In this document: one piece after another, positions 24,576 through 32,427 of the stretch
Numbering within the stretch: position 1 is the first letter of the stretch
Layout of the letters: every line of letters starts with the position of its first letter
Origin: Pirellulaceae bacterium
GTDB lineage: Bacteria; Planctomycetota; Planctomycetia; Pirellulales; Pirellulaceae
Reading direction: 5' to 3'
Length of the DNA stretch: 55,611 bases
Assembly (NCBI GenBank): GCA_023382975.1
Contig: JAHDXO010000046.1
Span: 1 to 55,611 of the forward strand
The notes under the pieces: model-generated
Seen by the model: the letters and a program-made list of their open reading frames with translations, nothing else
Database searches by the model: none
Told to the model about the DNA's origin: nothing
Made by a program: the position numbers and the translations under genes

Positions 24576-24610
24576 CGAGAATCGTATTGTCCTGCTTGAG
24601 TCAACGGCAA

Positions 24611-24652
24611 AACGACGGCGGAACGACCGACTTCGGTTGCTCCGCCGTTTTC
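24611..24652 (+). terminator. Terminator of the sigma-factor operon
   Basis: Stem GGCGGAACGACC (24617-24628) pairs with GGTTGCTCCGCC (24635-24646), with one mismatch and one G-T pair, around a six-base loop. GTTTTC follows. It sits 36 bases after the stop of the repeat protein. Confidence 0.75.
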
Positions 24653-25627
24653 GCTTTGGGTCGGGTTGGGTATGGCGTGTTCAATTCATGCATGTTAAGG
24701 CCAATTGGTTGAGTCCCTCCTTTCTTCGTGGATTGCAGCGGAGGATGCCCCCGGCTTGTCCGGGGTGAGGCTCACGTTCCTCGCTGCGCTATCGTCCTTC
24801 CACTTCGCATTTCTGGTCCTTTGGCCACCCGTTCCAGTGCAAGATGGGCACGCTACACTTCCGCCACAGGCCCAAATGACAGCGGTTGGCTCGGTCGACG
24901 AGGTTCATCCGGCGGAAGCGCGCACGGCCGGACTTTGCGCGTAGCCATTCGGTCGGCGATCATGCTCATGACGACGCCTGCATTGCCCCGACGGGGCAAA
25001 GAGCCGCGCTGCGCGCGCTCGTTCCGGATGAACCGTCGACGAACTCGAGGTTCTGACCGATTTGGCCGGCTCGCTCCAAATGCGGCTTGAACCGGTCCAT
25101 GTCCGTCTGACGACGCTGCGGAGGTTTTTTCGCCCGGCGCGCTTCGTCGAGAACGGGAATCCGATCGGTGGCGAACCCAAGGCCGCGGACCCACGCCCAA
25201 TATTGCACGCCCCGCCGCTTCGGCTATACTCATCCCCAGGTCAGGCAACGGCGACGGACGTTATCCCGGCCCGTCCCGACGTGATGCCGGTGTGCCGCAA
25301 ACCGAACTCGCCGACAGTTCTTCGCCATTTTCGATTGTGAGACGGGTTCTTGGTACTGCGCTCGCCGGGGAATCGTTCAACTGCCAAGGAACGGAATGGG
25401 ATCCCGAGAAGGGCAAGCTACGTGATTTCGCCCGCCCGCGCAGCCTCGTCGTCTCGGTGTGTCGGATCGAGGCAGGCTGGCGCCGTTTGATTAGCCCTAC
25501 CTTGGTCAAGTTGCGGCATCGGGTAGAATGAGTTGCGAAACTTAGGCCAAGTGTGTTCGCTGAGAGCACCAACTGTTCGCAGCATTTTTCCTTAATTCAC
25601 GCTTACGGCAGACGACGGAGGATGCGC
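24653..25627. other. Gene-poor flank with possible decayed coding remnants
   Basis: About 975 bases without a gene I can defend. On the minus strand, three neighbouring pieces in different frames have protein-like composition: WAWVRGLGFATDRIPVLDE (about 25205-25150), DMDRFKPHLERAGQIGQNLE (about 25100), and an ANRCHLGLWRKCSVPILHW piece at about 24895-24840. They are separated by a repeat-like GC-rich stretch, which suggests a frameshifted remnant. At 25292-25531 both strands are open and neither is convincing. A hairpin CCCCCGG-CTTGT-CCGGGG lies near 24750-24766. The stretch borders the low-GC gene at 25628 and looks like an insertion-prone spot. Confidence 0.4.
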
Positions 25628-28600
25628 ATGATCGACGAGTCATCGTTTCGCGAACTGGTCAGACGTGCCGAAGGACCTACGTTAGACTTCAAGAGGGATT
25701 ACGACTTCAGTGCCAAAGATGCGAGAAACGATTTTATTAAGGACGTCATCTCGATGGCAAATACGCCTCGCGGATCTGCAGCGCACATTGTTGTAGGCGT
25801 TAGTTGGACACCTGAGCTGGGTGCGCAACTTCACGGTGTGCGCAAGCAATTTGATGACGCGGAGCTTATCGACGCTCTTGGAGTGGATCGGGTTCAGCCT
25901 GTTCCAACAATCAGCTACACGCCTCTAAGAATCGATGGCCACGATGTGGGTGTCATCGAGATTCCAGTGCAACGGAATGGACCGTATACCGCATTGAAAG
26001 ACTTCGGCGATCACCTCCGGCAAGGCGCCGTCTATTTTCGCAGCGGTACGAAGAATACGGTAGCTACTGGTCCCAAACTGCATGAGATATTCTCCTGGTT
26101 TCAGTCGGCGTCGGGCAGCACGGCGGGACCCGAAACGAATTCTGACAGCTGGGAGTACTTCCTTGAGAATACTCATGACTTTGAAGTTGGACGACGCTAC
26201 GTCCTTGTAACCGACCGAGTAGGAGGAGATGCGGCTGCCACTCTGTCCGGACTTGGATTGCCACCGTGGTCAGCCGTCATTGACTTTGACCCAGGTAGCG
26301 AAACTGATGGTGTTCTGTCGAAGATTGGTTCCGCCATCCGGCAGACTCGCACGCTTCACATGGTGGTTAAAGGAGAACGACCACAAATCCATCCCGAACG
26401 GGGTACACATTGGTTCTTCGCGCGCGGGTTGGCTGGACGGAGTTCAACATTGGTGCAACCGGAGCACAAACAGTGGCTCCGAACCTATAAACGCGAGCTA
26501 TCTGAGCAGCTTGCTCGGCTCCAACATGCGTTTAGCCCGACGCCCGTGTGCTTCGTACTAGTGTGGCAAGATTCCAGCATGCTGCGACACATGCGAACAC
26601 TCTTTGAAGAAGTTGAAGGACATTTCGGTGACTCTGCCGAGATTGTCGTAGTCACGGAAGAGCCGGGGGCCTTCGCGTCTCTCTGCGAAGAGAACGACGC
26701 CACGCTCGTATCGATCAGTGTCCGGAATCTCTGCTCAGGACTAATCGATCGATTTGGCCACCCGACTCGTGCCCAAGGAAGTCGATGCGCGATCCCAACG
26801 AAGTCCGGAGCACCGCACTCGTTAGAGCCGCGCGACTTGTTGTGGATCACCGAAGATCTCGAGATTATCCACCTTGACATTGGCCTGGACGGTGATTCGA
26901 ACGCAGACGCTTTTCGGCGTGGGGCTGAGATCACGTGGCGCAATCTCGATCTTCGGCACGACTGCGATCGGGACATCACCGATAAGGTGCGCCGTCAGGT
27001 TGAGCGAGACCTTGAGGAACGCCATTCGGGACGCATTAATCTCTACCACCATCCGGGAGCGGGCGGAACAACTGTTGCCCGTCGCATCGCCTGGGACCTA
27101 CATCGAAAGTACCCGTGTGTGGTTCTACGTAGTTGCGAGCCACGCTTCACAGCTGAGCGGCTCGCAAAGATCGCCGCTCTAACCGAAAACAGCGTATTAC
27201 TATTGATTGACGGCGGTAAACATCTCGAAGGCGAAATTGACGAACTGTATGAGTTCGTCCGTGGAAGCCAAACTCCTGTGGTGATGCTTCAAGTGTTGCG
27301 GCGCCACAGGAAACAAGAGACTGGCTCCCGTCAAGCCTGGCTAAAGCAGTCCCTATCGCCGGCCGAGTCTGGGCGTTTTGAGGATGCGTACACGTCCATC
27401 CGTCCCGAGTGTCGAGATGCTCTTAGCGCAGTGTTGGCCGGTGATGACCCACATCTGAAGACACCGTTCTATTGCGGGTTGGTTGCATTCGAGCAACACT
27501 TTGATGGACTTGCCCGTTACGTTCATGTCAGACTCGATGGTCTATCAGAACCGCAAAAGACGATTCTAGGGTTCCTTTCATTTGCCCAATACTATGCGCA
27601 ATGCGCGCTTGATCGCCAGTTGTTTGCAAATTTTCTCGGCGTGCCTAGGTCACGCAGAATCGACTTTCGTGCGGTCTTTGAAAGTCGTCCGGATGCACTT
27701 GACCTCGTCATCGAGACTGATGAAGGCAAGTGCCGCACACTGCACTACTTGATTGCCGGTGAGATTCTTCAACAAACCATGTGGCCTGCTGCCGGCGAGA
27801 GGCAAAAGCTTTGGCGGCAAAAGCTTGCGGACTTTGCCGTTTCATTCGCGCAGTTTCTTCAACAAGCGGAGCATGAACCGGGCGATCAGGTCCTTGACCT
27901 GATCCAGCGATTGTACATTTTTCGTGATAATTCGGAATTGCTGGGGACTGAACGAGCAGCCAGGCGGCAGTACTCTCAACTGATCGAAGAGATTCCATCC
28001 CGGCATGGACAGTTGCATGTTCTACAGGCACTGGTCGAGCTTTTTCCGGAGGAGTCTCACTTCCATGCGCATTTGGGTAGGTTCCTTGGGCAGCAAGACC
28101 GCTACGATGAAGCTCATGCGAGTCTAAGTACTGCAATCGAGTTGGCTCCCAAAGACAACGTATTGCACCACGTGCAGGGGATGGTACATCGGTACGAAAT
28201 GAACCACCTGATCGATCGACGTATGCCGCTTGAGAATGTGCTGAACTCTGCTAGAGCAGCTCAATCATCGTTCCAGCGTGCTCGCCGGCTTGACGATCAG
28301 GATGAGCATGGCTATATCAGCGAGGTTCAGACAATCATCCGCGCCGTTGACTACGCAGCACGTTGCGCAAAGAAGTCGGCACAAGAAGTGGTCTCGGACC
28401 GGCAAGCTGATAGCTTCATCCGCGAAGCTTTTGACACGATAGAGACTCTGTTAGATCAAGTGCGCACTCTTCGCGTAGGGGAGAGCCTAAGTCCTTACGA
28501 GCAGGATTGTCGAGCCAAGTTGAACCGCATGTATGGACAACATTCGGCGGCGTTGGAAGCCTGGAACAATCTGCTGGACCGCAGAGATGTCGTAAAGCCA

Positions 28601-29272
28601 CCGGTTCGACGGCAGATTGTTTGGACCCTCTTGAACCGACAAAGTGGAGACTGGAAGTCTCTAACACCAAAGGAAGTCACTCGATGCGTTGCCCTACTTG
28701 AGGACAACCTCGACGAAGTTCCAAACGACGCAACGAGTTTGCGGCTGTGGTTGCGCGCCGTTAGGCATTCCCAGATTCCGCCTGGGTTGCACCGAATCAT
28801 CGAGAAGGTGAGTTACTGGAAGGCGAACACAGCATCGCTAGAAGCTGCCTTTTATCTCTATGTCCTTCACTCCATTGATGCCTTAGATGGCACTGACCAA
28901 GCGCTCGCCGACGCTGAACGAGCGCTGGATGAATGTCGCTCACTTGCAAGGTACCGCCGTGATCGGTCGCTGACATTTGAGTGGATGGGTCCTGGAACAG
29001 GGATTTCTCGGTTGGTGCATCAAAGTCAACTTGGAGATTGGGCTGACGGGTTTTGGGCCAACAGCGCGACGCTTGTACGACTGGACGGGCGCATTGCGGC
29101 GATTGACGCACCACAGAAGGGGCGTATTGAGTTGGAGAACGGGCTCTCCGCCTTCTTTGTGCCGACAGTTGGCGGTTTTCACAAGGGACGAGATGAAAAC
29201 GTGGCAGTAACGTGTTTCGTCGGTTTCTCCTACGACGGTGTCCGAGCGTGGGAAGTTCAGCCGCGCCCGTGA
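25628..29272 (+). CDS. SAMD9/Schlafen-like protein: AlbA_2 domain, P-loop NTPase (STAND-like), TPR region, C-terminal OB-like fold
   Basis: 1214 residues. The ATG at 25628 has GGAGG 6 bases upstream, while the ATG at 25622 directly abuts it. Residues about 1-150 are an AlbA_2/Schlafen-type domain (RRAEGPTLDFKRDYDFS, VISMANTPRG, HIVVGVSW, GAVYFRSGTKN). About 155-400 is a Rossmann-like region (GGDAAATLSGLGLPPWSAVI, then DFDPGS), at the place of the degenerate SIR2-like region of SAMD9. The P-loop is HHPGAGGTT at 474-482, with Gly where Lys is usual, and LLLIDGG near 526 is the Walker B-like strand. TPR-like helices occupy about 800-900 (HFHAHLGRFLGQQDRYDEAH). The end (WANSATLVRLDGRIAAIDAP, VTCFVGFSYDG) fits an OB fold. 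Animal SAMD9 and SLFN proteins restrict viruses and their AlbA-type domains cleave tRNA. A phage-defence role here is inference. GC is about 50 percent against about 70 nearby, so transfer is likely. It stands alone. Confidence 0.8.
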   Translation: MIDESSFRELVRRAEGPTLDFKRDYDFSAKDARNDFIKDVISMANTPRGSAAHIVVGVSWTPELGAQLHGVRKQFDDAELIDALGVDRVQPVPTISYTPLRIDGHDVGVIEIPVQRNGPYTALKDFGDHLRQGAVYFRSGTKNTVATGPKLHEIFSWFQSASGSTAGPETNSDSWEYFLENTHDFEVGRRYVLVTDRVGGDAAATLSGLGLPPWSAVIDFDPGSETDGVLSKIGSAIRQTRTLHMVVKGERPQIHPERGTHWFFARGLAGRSSTLVQPEHKQWLRTYKRELSEQLARLQHAFSPTPVCFVLVWQDSSMLRHMRTLFEEVEGHFGDSAEIVVVTEEPGAFASLCEENDATLVSISVRNLCSGLIDRFGHPTRAQGSRCAIPTKSGAPHSLEPRDLLWITEDLEIIHLDIGLDGDSNADAFRRGAEITWRNLDLRHDCDRDITDKVRRQVERDLEERHSGRINLYHHPGAGGTTVARRIAWDLHRKYPCVVLRSCEPRFTAERLAKIAALTENSVLLLIDGGKHLEGEIDELYEFVRGSQTPVVMLQVLRRHRKQETGSRQAWLKQSLSPAESGRFEDAYTSIRPECRDALSAVLAGDDPHLKTPFYCGLVAFEQHFDGLARYVHVRLDGLSEPQKTILGFLSFAQYYAQCALDRQLFANFLGVPRSRRIDFRAVFESRPDALDLVIETDEGKCRTLHYLIAGEILQQTMWPAAGERQKLWRQKLADFAVSFAQFLQQAEHEPGDQVLDLIQRLYIFRDNSELLGTERAARRQYSQLIEEIPSRHGQLHVLQALVELFPEESHFHAHLGRFLGQQDRYDEAHASLSTAIELAPKDNVLHHVQGMVHRYEMNHLIDRRMPLENVLNSARAAQSSFQRARRLDDQDEHGYISEVQTIIRAVDYAARCAKKSAQEVVSDRQADSFIREAFDTIETLLDQVRTLRVGESLSPYEQDCRAKLNRMYGQHSAALEAWNNLLDRRDVVKPPVRRQIVWTLLNRQSGDWKSLTPKEVTRCVALLEDNLDEVPNDATSLRLWLRAVRHSQIPPGLHRIIEKVSYWKANTASLEAAFYLYVLHSIDALDGTDQALADAERALDECRSLARYRRDRSLTFEWMGPGTGISRLVHQSQLGDWADGFWANSATLVRLDGRIAAIDAPQKGRIELENGLSAFFVPTVGGFHKGRDENVAVTCFVGFSYDGVRAWEVQPRP

Positions 29273-29663
29273 GCTTCCTATTATGCGCGGCAGTGTAACC
29301 GTTCACCAACGTCGCCACCTCAGACGCGATGTGTGGCTCGCTTTGCCCCCGCTGGCCTCGTGCCGGCGGAGCAGTGACTGAGAGGCTACATCGACCGTCG
29401 CCACTTTCACCAACTTCGCATTTTCCCCGTCTGGCCCGCCGGAGGCGGGCCAGACGGGGAAAATGCATGGGGGCATTGCAGATGCTCAGTAGCTATCCAG
29501 TCATGGCTTCCCCCGACACAAGGTCGGGGGTGGCGTTAAGTCCAGTGTAGCAGCAAACGTGAGCCTCCACGGGGCAAGCCCGTGGCATCCAGTTCAAGGC
29601 ACGGTTACGCGCCTCCGGTCTTCGCCCAGACCGCGGTCCGGGGTTATTTCCAGGAAGGCTTTC
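29273..29663. other. Hairpin-rich intergenic region downstream of the SAMD9-like gene
   Basis: No gene seen. It holds three palindromes: the large hairpin at 29418-29466, CCCCCGAC-ACAAG-GTCGGGGG at about 29513-29534, and CCACGGG-GCAA-GCCCGTGG at about 29565-29583. These are probably REP-like units; any of them could end transcription from the gene before. Confidence 0.6.
29418..29466. repeat. Perfect 23-bp inverted repeat with a 3-base loop
   Basis: The left arm 29418-29440 begins GCATTTTCCCCGTCTGG; the right arm 29444-29466 ends CCAGACGGGGAAAATGC; the loop is GGA. The outer A/T segments and GC-rich core would form a very stable hairpin on either strand. It may be a bidirectional terminator or a REP/MITE unit. 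Confidence 0.85.
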
Positions 29664-29792
29664 TCACCCGTACAGCCAGTCTTCGACGCGCAGGCCGGGG
29701 ACTTGATCGAAGTCGCGGAGATTGCTCGACAGAAGCGTGCCCTGATGCGTGAGGGAGATGGCGGCGATCTTCAGGTCTGCGGTGGCCCACGG
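29664..29792 (-). pseudogene. vapC: C-terminal fragment of a VapC-type PIN-domain toxin
   Basis: About 43 residues reading DLKIAAISLTHQGTLLSSNL then RDFDQVPGLRVEDWL, the typical end of VapC PIN domains (late acidic Asp in N-x-R-D-F). Upstream, where the N-terminal two thirds with the first catalytic Asp and Glu should be, the sequence is replaced by three copies of the GCGTTCGGCGCCCGC repeat. No VapB antitoxin is left. The gene is a truncated relic, apparently disrupted by repeat insertion. Confidence 0.7.
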
Positions 29793-29799
29793 GCGGTGG

Positions 29800-30035
29800 A
29801 CGTGGGTCGTGTGGGACGTGCATGCGACTTGCGTTCGGCGCCCGCAAGCCACGGGCGCTGCACGTGGGTCGTGTCGAACTTGCGTTCGGCGCCCGCAAGC
29901 CACTGGTGGCTGAACGTGGGTCGGGTGGGACTTGCGTTCGGCGCCCGCAAGCCACTGGTGAAATGTTCGCGGATTCTCTGTAATAGTCTCGGGCGAACTG
30001 ATATTCCCTTGGTGGAGAGTCAGTCGTCGCGGAGA
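29800..30035. repeat. Dispersed repeat block, copy A
   Basis: Three copies of ACTTGCGTTCGGCGCCCGCA (plus AGCCAC) begin at 29827, 29878 and 29930, 51-52 bases apart. A segment follows from CTGGTGAAATG through CTCTGTAATAGTCTCGGG to CCCTTGGTG. The same arrangement recurs at 37560-37760. Confidence 0.8.
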
Positions 30036-30147
30036 ATGCTCATGACCAGCGTTTAGGAGTCTTGCCGCTTCGAGGACATGCTGCGAAACGCGGTGGGACA
30101 TGACGTCGGATGGGGGCGGTTTCTGGGAACTCGGAAAGGATCGAGCC

Positions 30148-32412
30148 ATGCATTTACTACCAGGCATGAGGGTCTGCTGGGTGACGGTCTTGCTGAGCGA
30201 GCTTTTCGCTTCTGCGGTGGCCGCCGGGGAAAGGCATCCTTACACTCGTGCCGCCGTGCCGGCGGACGGTAGGATCGTTCTGACCGATCATGGCCTCCGC
30301 GACTGGGGGCCGGAACTGGTGTGCTACACGCTGGATGCGGCGGCGTTTCCACCGGGCAGGCTGGCACTGCTCGGGCCTGACGGAAAAGCTGTGCCGTTCC
30401 AGGTCGAGGACGGTGCGCTGTCGTTCGTGGCCTCGTTGCCGCAGGGGAAATCGGTCACGTATACGCTCCAGAAGTCGGCGACGGACCGCGGCGCGGAGAA
30501 CTCGACGCTCACGGTGACCGCCTCGGACAAGGGGACCGAGATCGCCAACGAGTTCCTGGCGCTGCGGCTGCCTCCGGTCGGGACGCGGGCGTTTGCTGCA
30601 CCGGCGGGGGCCGGCGATGTGACGCCGCCGCTGCTCGCGTGGCGGACCGCAAGCGGCGATTGGATGGGCGGGGCGCGTTTCGCCACGGCGCGCCGAGTCG
30701 CCTCGCAGACGTTCACGCTCGTCCGGCAGGGACCGGCCTGCGCCGAGTTCGAGGCGCGCTACACCTTCGCTCCCAAGGGCGAATATGTGATGCGCGTGCG
30801 GCTCTCGCCCGGCATGCCGCTGGCGGCGGTTGTCGAGGAGTTCGACATGGGCGAGGTGACCGAGGGGGGCGAGTTCCTGCTGCTCGAGCTGGGCAAGGGC
30901 TGGCAGCCCGCCAATATCGCGAGCATCACCACTCCGGGCGAGCAGATGCCGTGCAAGGTGGCGCCCGCGGATCTCCAGAAACTGGTCGAACAGAAACGGG
31001 GCGTCAAGCCCTCGCCCGCACCTGTCGGCGGCGTGGGCGCCGAGCCGACTCTTCCGGAGCCACTGCCGGACTTGGTCAAGCTGCTATGGGTCGGCGCGGG
31101 CGCTCAGATGTACGGTGCCAGCGGTGGCGTGCAGCTTTGGGACGGCGACGCGGCTCAGCCCGGTGCGGGGCGCAATATCGCCTTGGTCCCGCTGCATAGC
31201 GGCTCGTGGCGCCGCGCCATGGCCTGCCCGGTTTGGCACCGGGACGGGCAGGGGGTGCTGGTCGGTTTGCCCATCAGCGTGCGGCCGATCCGCTGGTGCT
31301 TCGAGGTCACTGACGACCGCTCGCCGTTCTCGACGCATGAACACGACGACGCTCTGCCGCGCACCTACGGCCGCCGCGAATGGGGCTTCTACACGGGAAC
31401 CGAGTTCGAGACGGCCCAGCCGCGTTTCGGACACATCGGGCTGGACCGGTACAAGGACTGGATCGTGGATCACCCCGAAGGCCCGGCGGCCAAGGAAGCC
31501 TACCCCGGCGGTTTTTTCTCGAAGGAGCATGTCGCGCGTCTGCGCCGGGCTCTCGACCAGAACCCGGCTGCCGCGGAGCTGAAGGACCGGTACCTGATGT
31601 CCGGCAGGACCGAGGACGCCATTCGCAACGCGCGGTCGGTCATTGCCAAGCTTAAGAAAGAAGAGGTCGCCTATCCGGAGCGGGATTTCTGGCTCTGGGG
31701 CAAGGCGAACTACCGCAAGGCCCAACTGATGATCTTCGTCAACGAGGCCGAGGACGCGCTGGCCTGCCCGGAGTTGCCGGCCGAGCTGCGCGCGGACCTG
31801 CGCCGCTGGCTGACGCTGTACGCCTACGTTACCTCCGATCCGGACTGGAACCCGCGCGGCGCGGGCGTGCATCTGGGCAACAACAACATGCCGATCAACC
31901 GCACGCTTGCGCTCGCCTACTTTGCCGGGCTGCTGCCGGACCATCCGTGCTTCGCCTACTGGATGAAGTGCTTGCGGGACGTCACCGAATTCAAGCTGAC
32001 CACGCAATTCTCGCCCGGCGGCGAGTCCATCGAGTGCCCGACCTACTCGACCTACGCGCCGGCGGGCGCGCTGAACATCGCCCAGAACGTGCTGCGCCAT
32101 CGCGGGATCGCCGACCTGACGGCCAACGGCATCACCCGCCGCAACCTTGAATACATGGCCAACCTGACTGTGCCCGACCCTCGCTTCGGCGGCGCCCGCA
32201 TCATCCCCGGCATGGGCAACAGCTCGAACGACCAGGACAGCGTCTGGGGCGTTTCGGTGGCCACGTTCGCCGACCAGGACCCGGCCTTCGCCGGCTGGTG
32301 CAAGGCCATGTTCAAGGCCGCCGGAGGCCGCTTCGGCCCGATCTCGACCGGCGTGACCTTCGTCGGGCACCCGATGTACTACCTGCCCGACGTGAAGGAC
32401 AGCCCGCTGTAG
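30148..32412 (+). CDS. Giant secreted polysaccharide-lyase-like protein, N-terminal part ending at an in-frame TAG
   Basis: 754 residues up to the TAG at 32410-32412. The ATG at 30148 has AAAGGA 7 bases upstream and a signal peptide (VCWVTVLLSELFASAVAAGE) follows. Residues about 35-430 are beta-rich (TDHGLRDWGPELVCYTLDAA, RVRLSPGMPLAAVVEEFDMG). About 480-750 is all-helical (LHLGNN-type segment GVHLGNNNMPINRTLALAYF, ECPTYSTYAPAGALNIAQNV), like the alpha/alpha toroid of heparinase- and alginate-lyase-type enzymes; that family link is tentative. After the TAG the same frame continues without break to 33882 and aligns with the paralogue at 37908, so this is the front of one gene of 1244 codons. 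Whether the shortened product is made is unknown. First of four large exported proteins. Confidence 0.7.
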   Translation: MHLLPGMRVCWVTVLLSELFASAVAAGERHPYTRAAVPADGRIVLTDHGLRDWGPELVCYTLDAAAFPPGRLALLGPDGKAVPFQVEDGALSFVASLPQGKSVTYTLQKSATDRGAENSTLTVTASDKGTEIANEFLALRLPPVGTRAFAAPAGAGDVTPPLLAWRTASGDWMGGARFATARRVASQTFTLVRQGPACAEFEARYTFAPKGEYVMRVRLSPGMPLAAVVEEFDMGEVTEGGEFLLLELGKGWQPANIASITTPGEQMPCKVAPADLQKLVEQKRGVKPSPAPVGGVGAEPTLPEPLPDLVKLLWVGAGAQMYGASGGVQLWDGDAAQPGAGRNIALVPLHSGSWRRAMACPVWHRDGQGVLVGLPISVRPIRWCFEVTDDRSPFSTHEHDDALPRTYGRREWGFYTGTEFETAQPRFGHIGLDRYKDWIVDHPEGPAAKEAYPGGFFSKEHVARLRRALDQNPAAAELKDRYLMSGRTEDAIRNARSVIAKLKKEEVAYPERDFWLWGKANYRKAQLMIFVNEAEDALACPELPAELRADLRRWLTLYAYVTSDPDWNPRGAGVHLGNNNMPINRTLALAYFAGLLPDHPCFAYWMKCLRDVTEFKLTTQFSPGGESIECPTYSTYAPAGALNIAQNVLRHRGIADLTANGITRRNLEYMANLTVPDPRFGGARIIPGMGNSSNDQDSVWGVSVATFADQDPAFAGWCKAMFKAAGGRFGPISTGVTFVGHPMYYLPDVKDSPL

Positions 32413-32427
32413 TTCAAGACCGTCTTC

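Noticed and set aside
23605..24768. Alternative frames in the 42-bp repeat region
   Set aside because: Repeat length is a multiple of 3, so every frame stays open; only the frame with GTG, AAGGAG and signal peptide is supported.
32410..32412. TAG recoded as an amino acid genome-wide
   Set aside because: At least two other plausible genes here (ending 24575 and 47302) use TAG as a normal stop and no suppressor tRNA is seen; mutation or error is simpler.
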